From positions 1-6,187 of the forward strand of contig JACCVS010000317.1 of the NCBI GenBank assembly GCA_013698055.1: 6,187 nucleotides of DNA, written 5' to 3'. Shown in pieces: positions 1 to 5,303 of the stretch. The notes beneath the pieces were generated by a model. It made no database searches. It saw only the letters and a program-made list of their open reading frames with translations, and was not told the DNA's origin. A program made the translations under genes and the position numbers. This DNA is from Acidobacteriota bacterium (lineage in GTDB: Bacteria; Acidobacteriota; Blastocatellia; Pyrinomonadales; Pyrinomonadaceae). How positions within the stretch are numbered: the stretch's first letter is position 1; the number at the start of each line of letters is the position of its first letter.

Positions 1-80
1 CCGCACGCCGCGCCGAAAACGCTCGCGGCAATGAGCAGGAAAGCAAGAGATAAATTTTTGAATTGCTCGCGGGAGATCAT
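1..80 (-). CDS. N-terminus of an exported lipoprotein, probably an RND efflux adaptor (partial)
   Basis: Reading leftward from the ATG at 80-78, the frame stays open to the window edge and gives 26 complete codons, beginning MISREQFKNLSLAFLLIAAS and ending VFGAACG. It has a short charged N-terminus, a hydrophobic core at about residues 10-23 and a cysteine at residue 26 in a lipobox-like context (G-A-A-C). This is what a Sec/lipoprotein signal peptide looks like. The start codon overlaps the stop of the TetR gene as ATGA, so the two are probably translationally coupled. TetR genes placed directly before a lipoprotein commonly head RND efflux operons, whose next gene is the periplasmic adaptor (AcrA/HlyD-like). 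The signal peptide is seen; the adaptor identity is inferred from context only. Another exported protein, such as an outer-membrane factor, cannot be excluded. The rest lies outside the window. Confidence 0.6.
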   Translation of the reverse strand, partial: MISREQFKNLSLAFLLIAASVFGAAC

Positions 81-814
81 TTCGTTTGCTTCTTCTTCAC
101 AGGATGCTTGATCAACGACGCCGTGCGCTTGCCTGTCTCAACGTGCGGCGCTGAATTGTTTTTAATGCCACGGAGTAAAATCTCTGTGAACTCGCGCGCG
201 GCATCTTCGTTCGTGATGTTGAGCAGGCCACGTGACGGGTCCCACAGACTGTTGTTCAGCGAGTGGTGGATAATCATGCCGATGAAGGCGCGGACGACGA
301 CCTTCGGCTCGACCAAGCGAAACGCGCCGTCGCGCTGCCGCTCGCTGATGTACCCTCCCAGAAACTCGTAAATCTGGACGATGTTCCTGTCCCAGAACAT
401 CTGCGCTAGTTCGTGCCCTTCCAATGCGGCATGAAGAAGCAGGCGCATGAATTCGCGGTCGTGCTCGTGATGCTCTAAAGCCGAAAAAGCGAGGGTTTCA
501 AAAACGGCGCGGTCATCCTTACGCCCGACGGCGTCGGCCACCAGCGCGCAGGGGTCTTCGATTCCGCCCTCACACGCTTTGTGATCGAGGATGGCCGTGT
601 ACAGTTCTTCCTTGTTAGCGAAGTGGCGAAAGACCATTGCTTCCGAGACTCCGGCGGCCTGCGCTATCTCTTTAGTGGTCGTGCCGCGAAAGCCGCGCTG
701 CGAAAACAGTCGCACGGCGATGCGCAGAATTTGGAGCCGTCGCTCTTCGCCCACCATCCGCCCACCGACTACGGGGAGCGATTCGTTGACTGGAGCGGTG
801 ATCTCTTTGCTCAA
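77..814 (-). CDS. TetR/AcrR family transcriptional repressor
   Basis: This 245-residue protein has a classic TetR N-terminal DNA-binding domain at about residues 25-72. The pattern is 'ILRIAVRLFSQRGFRGTT', then a helix-turn-helix 'KEIAQAAGVSEAMVFRHF' (residues 48-65), then 'NKEELYTAIL'. The rest should be the all-helical ligand-binding and dimer domain, which is too divergent to name a ligand. The protein ends in a basic tail rich in Lys. It is longer than the usual 190-215 residues, mainly because of a 20-residue leader and this tail. The annotated start is TTG (814-812), with an in-frame TAA just upstream and a weak GGAA ribosome site. An in-frame ATG at 757-755 (Met20), preceded by GGTGGGCGG, is a realistic alternative that still keeps the whole DNA-binding domain. 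The gene overlaps the next minus-strand gene by 4 bp, which suggests it regulates its own operon, probably an efflux pump. The family call is firm; the target is inferred. Confidence 0.93.
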   Translation of the reverse strand: MSKEITAPVNESLPVVGGRMVGEERRLQILRIAVRLFSQRGFRGTTTKEIAQAAGVSEAMVFRHFANKEELYTAILDHKACEGGIEDPCALVADAVGRKDDRAVFETLAFSALEHHEHDREFMRLLLHAALEGHELAQMFWDRNIVQIYEFLGGYISERQRDGAFRLVEPKVVVRAFIGMIIHHSLNNSLWDPSRGLLNITNEDAAREFTEILLRGIKNNSAPHVETGKRTASLIKHPVKKKQTK

Positions 815-847
815 AAATTAAGTTCCATTTCTACCAGGGTTGCTTGA

Positions 848-863
848 AAGTAAGCACTTACTT
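848..863. promoter_or_regulatory. Probable TetR operator palindrome
   Basis: AAGTAAG-CA-CTTACTT is a perfect 7-bp inverted repeat around a 2-bp centre. It lies 34 bp upstream of the TTG start of the tetR gene and overlaps the presumed -10 region. Its size, symmetry and AGTAAG/CTTACT half-sites resemble operators of autoregulated TetR proteins. Binding by this particular repressor is inferred from position. Confidence 0.7.
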
Positions 864-888
864 ACCATCTTTGAGTAAACGAAGTCAA
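859..888 (-). promoter_or_regulatory. Probable tetR promoter
   Basis: On the minus strand, TTGACT (888-883) is a five-of-six match to a sigma-70 -35 box. The -10 position 18 bp further on reads TAAGTA (864-859), which is weak. The -10 lies inside the palindrome at 848-863, so a bound repressor would block polymerase. The -35 is convincing; the exact -10 is uncertain. Confidence 0.5.
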
Positions 889-909
889 GACAGGTTTGGT
901 TTCAAAAAA

Positions 910-1000
910 AGCGGTCAGCAGTCAGCTATCAGCTATCAGCCGGAGGTGGAATGCGCCAGAGCGTTTTCGCTGACCGCTGAAAGCTGACTGCTGACTGCTG
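910..1000. repeat. Heptamer-built palindromic intergenic repeat (AGCNNTC type)
   Basis: The left arm (910-940) reads as successive 7-bp units AGCGGTC, AGCAGTC, AGCTATC, AGCTATC, AGC. The right arm (969-1000) carries the same type of unit on the other strand (CTGACCG, CTGAAAG, CTGACTG, CTGACTG). GTCAGCAGTCAGCT at 914-927 pairs perfectly with 982-995. In another register, AGCGGTCAGC at 910-919 pairs perfectly with 969-978. The intervening 28 bp (941-968) are not repetitive. The element probably forms a hairpin in single-stranded DNA or RNA. No transposase or target duplication is visible. It may be a non-autonomous dispersed repeat of the REP type. Confidence 0.8.
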
Positions 1001-1266
1001 TACTGTTCCCGACCTTTGCGCTAAAGTAGCACGTACCTTTTCGCAACAAGATCAGGCAGTAGACGGCACGTGAATCGAGAGCGTGTGGCCATATCTCTTT
1101 TATAAAAGGGCGATGTGGCAGAAGCGGCAACGCATCACACGAGACTCATGTTCGTCGGCACGTTGTTTGCTCATTACGGCGGGAGCGAACGATTTATTAG
1201 GATACTCATAAGCTACTCTCATCCGGTCGAAACGGCGGATGAAATACTTTTCAAGGAGATTACGAA
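1001..1266 (+). other. Leader region of the membrane-protein operon, no gene
   Basis: No credible coding frame is seen here; open frames that enter from it run out of frame through the next gene. It contains a perfect 12-bp palindrome CTTTTATAAAAG (1097-1108), whose TATAAA could serve as a -10 but has no good -35. It also holds a short inverted repeat CATCCG/CGGATG (1220-1225 and 1236-1241) directly before the strong ribosome site AAGGAGAT (1253-1260) of the gene at 1267. GATACT at 1201-1206 is -10-like, again without a matching -35. The operon promoter is probably here, possibly for an alternative sigma factor, but I cannot place it. Confidence 0.4.
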
Positions 1267-1689
1267 ATGTCAGAGAACAGAAATCCAGGACAAGGCACCG
1301 GCGGACAAGCAACGGGCGGCGCAGGTACGGGCGCGACAGATGCCGGGACGACGCGCGCATCCAACACGGGAACATCAGGCGGCAGCCAGAGCTTGACGCC
1401 AACCGGTGGCCAGAGCACGGGCGGCAGCACCGCAGGCGCAGCGACAAGCCGCGTCGAAGATAAAGGCTATGGCGCGAAGATCGCCGATGCGGCTTCGACG
1501 GCCAAAGACTTCGTGACCGACAAAGTCTCTGTGATTGGCGACAAGATTTCCGACCTCAAGAACACGGATATCAAAGAGGTCGCCACCCAGGCGAAAGACT
1601 ACGCGCAGAAGAATCTCGGTCAGGCGATTCTGATTTCGGCTGCAGCAGGACTCGTCCTCGGCATGTTGATTCGCGGAAGCAGAAGGTAA
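1267..1689 (+). CDS. Small tail-anchored membrane protein, ElaB/YqjD (DUF883)-like
   Basis: This protein has 140 residues in three parts. Residues 8-60 are a low-complexity Gly/Thr/Ser/Ala/Gln stretch, probably disordered. Residues 62-114 are a charged helical segment of Lys/Asp/Ala-rich amphipathic repeats (for example 'AASTAKDFVTDKVSVIGDKI'). Residues 118-140 form a single C-terminal membrane helix with small-residue spacing, 'GQAILISAAAGLVLGMLIRG', ending in Arg-Arg. The last two parts resemble the ElaB/YqjD/DUF883 family, whose E. coli members are inner-membrane proteins with a C-terminal anchor that associate with ribosomes in stationary phase. That function is known for the family and not shown here. 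The start is supported by AAGGAGAT six bases upstream of ATG. The gene is first of three co-oriented membrane-protein genes matching the yqjD-yqjE-yqjK order. The Gly/Thr-rich N-terminus is not typical of the enterobacterial proteins. Confidence 0.75.
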   Translation: MSENRNPGQGTGGQATGGAGTGATDAGTTRASNTGTSGGSQSLTPTGGQSTGGSTAGAATSRVEDKGYGAKIADAASTAKDFVTDKVSVIGDKISDLKNTDIKEVATQAKDYAQKNLGQAILISAAAGLVLGMLIRGSRR

Positions 1690-1690
1690 G

Positions 1691-1768
1691 ACAGTGACAA
1701 GTGACGAGTTAAGAGTGGCAAGCTAGAACGCTCTTGCTCGTCACTTGTCACTCTTAACTCGTCACTGT
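1691..1768 (+). repeat. Heptamer-built palindromic repeat, possible intra-operon attenuator
   Basis: The left arm runs as 7-bp units AGTGACA, AGTGACG, AGTTAAG, AGTGGCA from 1693, and the right arm is its inverted partner. In one register, 1701-1722 pairs with 1744-1765 over 22 bp with a single G-T mismatch. In another, 1693-1708 pairs with 1737-1752 over 16 perfect bp. The first stem is followed by five T (1768-1772), so it resembles an intrinsic terminator. The element occupies almost the whole spacer between the DUF883-like and YqjE-like genes and ends just before the ribosome site AAGGAGG (1774-1780). It could lower expression of the downstream genes or stabilise the upstream transcript end. 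The repeat is seen; the regulatory role is inferred. Confidence 0.8.
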
Positions 1769-1784
1769 TTTTGAAGGAGGAGCG

Positions 1785-2237
1785 ATGGCCGATTTGGAGA
1801 AGAGGACAGCCGCCGCGCCCGCTAGGAATGCCGAAGTGCAGACGGACATTGAAGGTCTGCCTGCGCTCTTCGGGCGTTTGAGCGATGGCGTGACGACGCT
1901 GTTGGATACGAAGCTCAGCTTGCTCAAAGTTGAGATCAGAGAAGATGTGAGCGGTTACGTTAGCGGCGCGGTCAAGATTCTGATTGGCGGAATCATCGCG
2001 GCGGTCGGCTTTGCAATCCTGAACGTGGCAGTCGCGCTGTTTGTCGGCTCTCTGATGCCGGAGACGATGGACCCGTTTATCAAAGTTGCGCTCGGCTTCG
2101 TTATCACTGGCGTCGTCTATCTGATTATCGGCGGCATCTTTATTATTACGGCAAAGAATCGTCTAGCGAAGCAGGACATGGTTCCGAACCGCAGTGTTGA
2201 CGAACTCAGAAAGGATAAAGAATGGCTGAAGAAGTAA
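1785..2237 (+). CDS. YqjE / holin superfamily III (PF07332)-like membrane protein
   Basis: This 150-residue protein starts with a polar N-terminus. An amphipathic helix follows, 'LSDGVTTLLDTKLSLLKVEI' at about residues 32-51, and then two membrane helices at about 62-91 and 99-122, separated by a short loop with 'MPETMDP'. The C-terminus is basic and soluble. The helix with an L-x-x-E/K pattern preceding a two-helix hairpin is the signature of the YqjE/phage-holin-like PF07332 family. These are small inner-membrane proteins of largely unknown function; despite the family name nothing here suggests a phage. The strong ribosome site AAGGAGG sits only four bases from the ATG, a little closer than usual. 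The end overlaps the next gene by 16 bp, so the two are probably translationally coupled. Neighbouring ElaB/YqjD-like and YqjK/DUF3618-like genes support the assignment. Confidence 0.82.
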   Translation: MADLEKRTAAAPARNAEVQTDIEGLPALFGRLSDGVTTLLDTKLSLLKVEIREDVSGYVSGAVKILIGGIIAAVGFAILNVAVALFVGSLMPETMDPFIKVALGFVITGVVYLIIGGIFIITAKNRLAKQDMVPNRSVDELRKDKEWLKK

Positions 2238-3175
2238 CTCTTGAACAGGTGCGCCCTCCCGATGGAGATGACAATGATGAGCTTAGCAAGGAAGAGCTTA
2301 AGCGTCGGATGGAAGAGGCGCGCGAAACCATTACGCAAACCGTGACGGAGATTAAAGAGACAGTGACTAACCAATACTACACGATGAAAGAGACGGTCTC
2401 GGACGCACTCGACTGGCGTCATCATTTCCGCAATAACCCTGTCGCCTTCAGCCTCGGCTCTCTCTCGGTCGGCTTTCTGGTCGGCTACGGGATAACCGGC
2501 ATGCTCAAAGGCTCTGGCCGCGACCGCGACGAAGATTATCCTTCATCAGATGAGAGCGATGTTTACGCCCGCACGAATGCTACGCCTTCCAGGTATGAAG
2601 ATGAGAGCAGTGCGGCGGAGCGCCAGTCAGTTTTTCACGGGCACTCCTTTGCGTCTCAACCAATCACCGCTGAGTCTGTTGAGGACAGGAGCGGTTACGA
2701 GAAATCGTCGGGCGATTCTCTGAGCTACAGCGCGCCACGCGAGAATCGTGAAGAGACTCCTCAGAAGCCCGGCCTCTATGATCGCTTCAAAGAGACATCG
2801 GCCTACGACCGCTTGCAATCGGAAGTGTCCACGCTGGGCGAACGCTTCATGGAAGAGTTGTCCAGCACGGCTCATAATGTCGTGCTGCCTTCGCTCTTCA
2901 ATAAGGTCAAGGAACTCTTCGGCGTTGATTTGTCTGGCAAGCAGAATCAGCAATCGCAGGGCAGCCAGTCAGCGCAAAGCAGTGGTGGGGCGCAGGCTAA
3001 CACAGGAGCGCGAGCGGCAAGCGCATCAGCTTCAAGCTCCTCTGCACCGCTTGCATCTGCTTCACGCGGCTCATCCGACGCGTCTTATGCCACAAGCGAA
3101 AATCGTGGCTACGGCGCTCAAGGCGCGACGCGCGAAGGTGATGAAGGAAGCTCTGTCCTCGATCTTGACCGCTAA
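2222..3175 (+). CDS. Single-pass membrane protein with long disordered tail, YqjK/DUF3618-like
   Basis: This protein has 317 residues. Residues 20-62 are a charged helix, probably a coiled coil ('SKEELKRRMEEARETITQTV', then 'EIKETV' and 'MKETVSDAL'). 'DWRHHFRNNP' (64-73) leads into one membrane helix at about 74-95 rich in Gly ('LGSLSVGFLVGYGITGML'). This N-terminal part looks like DUF3618/YqjK-type proteins of the same operon class. Residues 98-180 are acidic, Ser-rich and probably disordered. Residues about 182-241 form another predicted helical block ('YDRFKETSAYDRL', 'VVLPSLFNKVKELFGVDL'). Residues 242-290 are Gln/Ser/Ala-rich. The ATG lies within the end of the YqjE-like gene (16-bp overlap), with AGGAT upstream. 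The length is well above that of the small enterobacterial YqjK, because of the tail. Topology is probably N-in with the tail on the other side or amphipathic; this cannot be decided from sequence. The function is unknown. Confidence 0.75.
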   Translation: MAEEVTLEQVRPPDGDDNDELSKEELKRRMEEARETITQTVTEIKETVTNQYYTMKETVSDALDWRHHFRNNPVAFSLGSLSVGFLVGYGITGMLKGSGRDRDEDYPSSDESDVYARTNATPSRYEDESSAAERQSVFHGHSFASQPITAESVEDRSGYEKSSGDSLSYSAPRENREETPQKPGLYDRFKETSAYDRLQSEVSTLGERFMEELSSTAHNVVLPSLFNKVKELFGVDLSGKQNQQSQGSQSAQSSGGAQANTGARAASASASSSSAPLASASRGSSDASYATSENRGYGAQGATREGDEGSSVLDLDR

Positions 3176-3205
3176 ACACGTTAGGCTGTAACTCATTAAT
3201 TGATA

Positions 3206-3246
3206 TCACAAAGGGCGAGCTTTCAAATCAGGCTCGCCCTTTGTGA
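3206..3246. terminator. Strong terminator hairpin after the membrane-protein operon
   Basis: TCACAAAGGGCGAGC (3206-3220) and its exact reverse complement (3232-3246) form a perfect 15-bp stem with an 11-nt loop. The A-run before and T-run after the GC-rich core (AAAGGGCGAGC / GCTCGCCCTTT) make it usable in both directions. It lies 31 bp after the stop at 3175 and before the start of the lipid-kinase gene, so it separates two transcription units or leaves limited readthrough. Confidence 0.85.
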
Positions 3247-3281
3247 CATGCTCGTGAGCTGGAATTGTTTGCAATCGCAGG

Positions 3282-4265
3282 GTGTATATGCAGGAAAGCG
3301 CGACCCTAAATCTTCAGGCTGAATCGCAGGCAGATAAACCCGCCCACTCGCACCCGGCTGTTATCATCAACGCCTCGTCCGGCTCAGACGACAAAAAACA
3401 GGCGCGCGACATTCTTGAGGCTACCTTTGCTTCCAGTAACGTCGAGGCGCGTATCTCTCTGGCTAAGAGCGGCGAGGAGATTATTGACCTCGCACGCCGC
3501 GCTGTGCAGGACAACTGCCAGCCGATTATCGCGGGTGGAGGCGACGGAACGATCAACGCCGTCGCCTCAGTTCTCGTAGATACGGATCGCACGCTCGGCG
3601 TGCTGCCGCTCGGCACACTCAACCATTTCGCCAAGGATTTGAACATCCCGCTCGACGTGGAAGCGGCGGCGCGAGTCTGCCTGGACGGGCGTGAGGCGAG
3701 CGTTGATGTCGGAGAAGTCAATGACCGCATCTTTCTCAACAATTCCAGCCTGGGACTTTATCCGAGCATCGTCCAGCACCGTGAAAAGCAGCAGCAGCAG
3801 TTGGGGCGAGGCAAGTGGCCTGCGTTTGTCTGGGCAACGCTCACCACGCTGAAGCGTTATCCATTTCTCAGCGTGCGCTTGAGCACAGACGACGAGCGGC
3901 TTATTCGCCACACGCCTTTTATCTTCGTCGGCAACAATGAATACGAGATGGAGAGCTTCAACGTCGGAGCGCGCTCATGCATTAACGCCGGGCAACTGAG
4001 TCTCTACGTCGCTCACCGCACGGGCCGTCTGGGTTTGTTGCGTCTGGGATGGCGCGCGCTCTTTGGCGGCTTGCGGGATGAGGAAGATTTTAATGCCATG
4101 TGCACCAAAGAAATCTGGATCGAGACCAGGCGTCCCAAGCGCCTGCGCGTCGCCACTGACGGCGAGGTCACAGTCATGACGACTCCCCTGCATTACCGCG
4201 TGCGACCCGGTGCGCTGCGCGTGCTGGTACCTAAAAGTAGTGACAAGTGCCGAGTGACAAGTTAA
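3282..4265 (+). CDS. Diacylglycerol/lipid kinase family protein (DAGK catalytic domain)
   Basis: This protein has 327 residues. The catalytic domain begins at about residue 25 with 'PAVIINASSG', followed by the nucleotide-binding motif GGGDGT at 85-90 and the substrate-loop motif 'PLGTLNHFAKDL' at 109-120. These are hallmarks of the DagK/YegS/sphingosine-kinase fold, which transfers the gamma-phosphate of ATP to a lipid hydroxyl. The C-terminal beta-rich domain runs to about residue 317, where 'DGE' at about 295-297 and 'RVRPGALRVLVP' match the family end. No signal peptide or membrane helix is seen, so it is probably a cytosolic enzyme acting at the membrane surface. The lipid substrate cannot be read from sequence. 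The start is GTG (3282); ATG at 3288 is equally possible. The last eight codons (320-327) come from a palindromic intergenic repeat and replace any native tail. The gene is followed 45 bp later by a phosphoesterase, probably in one operon. Confidence 0.9.
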   Translation: MYMQESATLNLQAESQADKPAHSHPAVIINASSGSDDKKQARDILEATFASSNVEARISLAKSGEEIIDLARRAVQDNCQPIIAGGGDGTINAVASVLVDTDRTLGVLPLGTLNHFAKDLNIPLDVEAAARVCLDGREASVDVGEVNDRIFLNNSSLGLYPSIVQHREKQQQQLGRGKWPAFVWATLTTLKRYPFLSVRLSTDDERLIRHTPFIFVGNNEYEMESFNVGARSCINAGQLSLYVAHRTGRLGLLRLGWRALFGGLRDEEDFNAMCTKEIWIETRRPKRLRVATDGEVTVMTTPLHYRVRPGALRVLVPKSSDKCRVTS

Positions 4266-4301
4266 AACCTTGATCTTGCTCGTCACTCGTCAGTTGTCAC
4301 T
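4239..4301 (+). repeat. Heptamer-built palindromic repeat overlapping the kinase stop
   Basis: AGTGACAAGTGCCGAGTGACAAG (4239-4261, shown as units AGTGACA, AGTGCCG, AGTGACA) pairs with 4279-4301 over 23 positions with three mismatches, leaving a 17-nt loop. The units are almost the same as those at 1691-1768, so both belong to one family. The left arm is translated as residues 320-327 of the kinase (S-D-K-C-R-V-T-S) and supplies its environment for the TAA stop at 4263-4265. The right arm ends at 4301, one base before the GAGG ribosome site of the next gene, so the hairpin could influence its translation. Confidence 0.8.
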
Positions 4302-4310
4302 GAGGTTATC

Positions 4311-5183
4311 ATGAGAACAATCGTTCATCTTTCCGATCTTCATTTCGGGCGAATTGATGAGGCGTTGCTTGAGCCTGTGATTACGACCATCGCGGAGATT
4401 AAGCCCGATGTCGTCGTCGTCTCCGGGGATTTAACACAGCGCGCGCGCAGCCAGCAGTTCAAGGAGGCGCGGGCGTTTTTAGACAAGCTGCCCTCGCCGC
4501 AGATCATCGTGCCCGGTAATCACGACGTGCCACTGCATAACGTCTTCGCGCGTTTCGTGCAACCGCTCGACAAGTACAAGGAGTTCATCACGGATGACCT
4601 CGAACCTTTTCACGCTGACGAAGAGATAGCCATTCTCGGCATCAACACCGCACGCTCTATGACGATCAAAGACGGGCGCGTCAACGAAGCGCAGATTGCT
4701 GCCATCCGCGAGCGGCTGTGCCCTTTCCCGGATCAAACTGTAAAAATCATTGTCACGCATCATCCCTTCGATTTGCCGGAAGGCCATCATGAACGCGATC
4801 TGGTTGATCGCGCTCAAAAGGCGATGGAGGCGATTGCGAAGTGCGGCGCTGACGTGCTGCTGGCCGGCCACCTGCACGTCAGCCATACGGCGCACAGCTC
4901 CGCTCGCTACAAGATTGCGGGGCACAACGCGCTTGTCGTCTCTGCCGGGACGGCCACATCAACGCGCGGGCGCGGTGAAACCAACTCCTTCAACGTCCTC
5001 CGCGTCAAGCATCCTTTCATTAACGTCGAGCGCCTCTCATGGCAACCTGAGCGCACAGCATTCATTACATCTTCAAGCGAACACTTCCGCCACTCACCCG
5101 ACGGCTGGACGCGCGTACCCGACGAAATGGCCGCCGACATAGTTTACAGGGACGAGAATGAAGCGCCGCCGGGCAGTCCCTGA
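4311..5183 (+). CDS. Calcineurin-like metallophosphoesterase (CpdA-like)
   Basis: This 290-residue protein carries every metal-binding motif of the family in order: 'LSDLHFG' (Asp9, His11), 'VVSGDLTQ' (Asp40), 'VPGNHDVP' (Asn70, His71), 'VTHHPFD' (His150/151) and 'AGHLHVSH' (His187, His189). These bind a two-metal centre that hydrolyses phosphoester bonds. The arrangement and length fit the class III cyclic-nucleotide phosphodiesterase (CpdA-like) group, but the substrate may be another phosphodiester or a lipid such as those handled by LpxH-type relatives. Being 45 bp downstream of a lipid kinase makes a phospholipid-linked role plausible; that is inference. No signal peptide is seen, so it is likely cytosolic. 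ATG at 4311 is preceded by GAGG at 4302-4305. There is no separate promoter, so cotranscription with the kinase is expected. The 32-residue C-terminal stretch after the core is unassigned. Confidence 0.92.
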   Translation: MRTIVHLSDLHFGRIDEALLEPVITTIAEIKPDVVVVSGDLTQRARSQQFKEARAFLDKLPSPQIIVPGNHDVPLHNVFARFVQPLDKYKEFITDDLEPFHADEEIAILGINTARSMTIKDGRVNEAQIAAIRERLCPFPDQTVKIIVTHHPFDLPEGHHERDLVDRAQKAMEAIAKCGADVLLAGHLHVSHTAHSSARYKIAGHNALVVSAGTATSTRGRGETNSFNVLRVKHPFINVERLSWQPERTAFITSSSEHFRHSPDGWTRVPDEMAADIVYRDENEAPPGSP

Positions 5184-5214
5184 AACGTGCTCTATAAACC
5201 TAGCCACAGTCTGG

Positions 5215-5243
5215 TTGACACAATCTTATAGTGGTCATAGACT
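5215..5243 (+). promoter_or_regulatory. Sigma-70-type promoter for the TPR protein
   Basis: TTGACA (5215-5220) is a perfect -35 box, followed after exactly 17 bp by TAGACT (5238-5243), a four-of-six -10 match. The start codon lies 60 bp downstream of the -10. An inverted repeat CAGTCT (5207-5212) / AGACTG (5239-5244) brackets the promoter and could be an operator, though 6-bp arms may be chance. No clear terminator is visible between the upstream stop at 5183 and this promoter. Confidence 0.75.
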
Positions 5244-5303
5244 GCTCTTCATCTCCCGACGCAATCCACTCAAATCAACGATCTGCCGAAAAGGATTCTT
5301 CTC

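Noticed and set aside
910..1000. CRISPR array
   Set aside because: The units are 7 bp, contiguous and palindromic, with no unique spacers of regular length.
1097..1108. Palindrome CTTTTATAAAAG as operon promoter
   Set aside because: It holds a TATAAA but no -35-like sequence at 16-18 bp, so it is noted only within the leader region.
1115..1463. Plus-strand open frames overlapping the start of the DUF883-like gene
   Set aside because: They read Arg/Gln-rich sequence out of frame with the well-supported gene at 1267 and lack a convincing ribosome site.
1785..2237. Phage lysis cassette suggested by the holin-like protein
   Set aside because: PF07332 members are common chromosomal membrane proteins, and no endolysin, integrase or structural phage gene is nearby.
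2627..3209. Open frames on both strands inside the third membrane-protein gene
   Set aside because: They are shadows of its Ser/Ala/Gln-rich tail. They show no domain pattern, and the real frame is fixed by the 16-bp overlap and the membrane helix.
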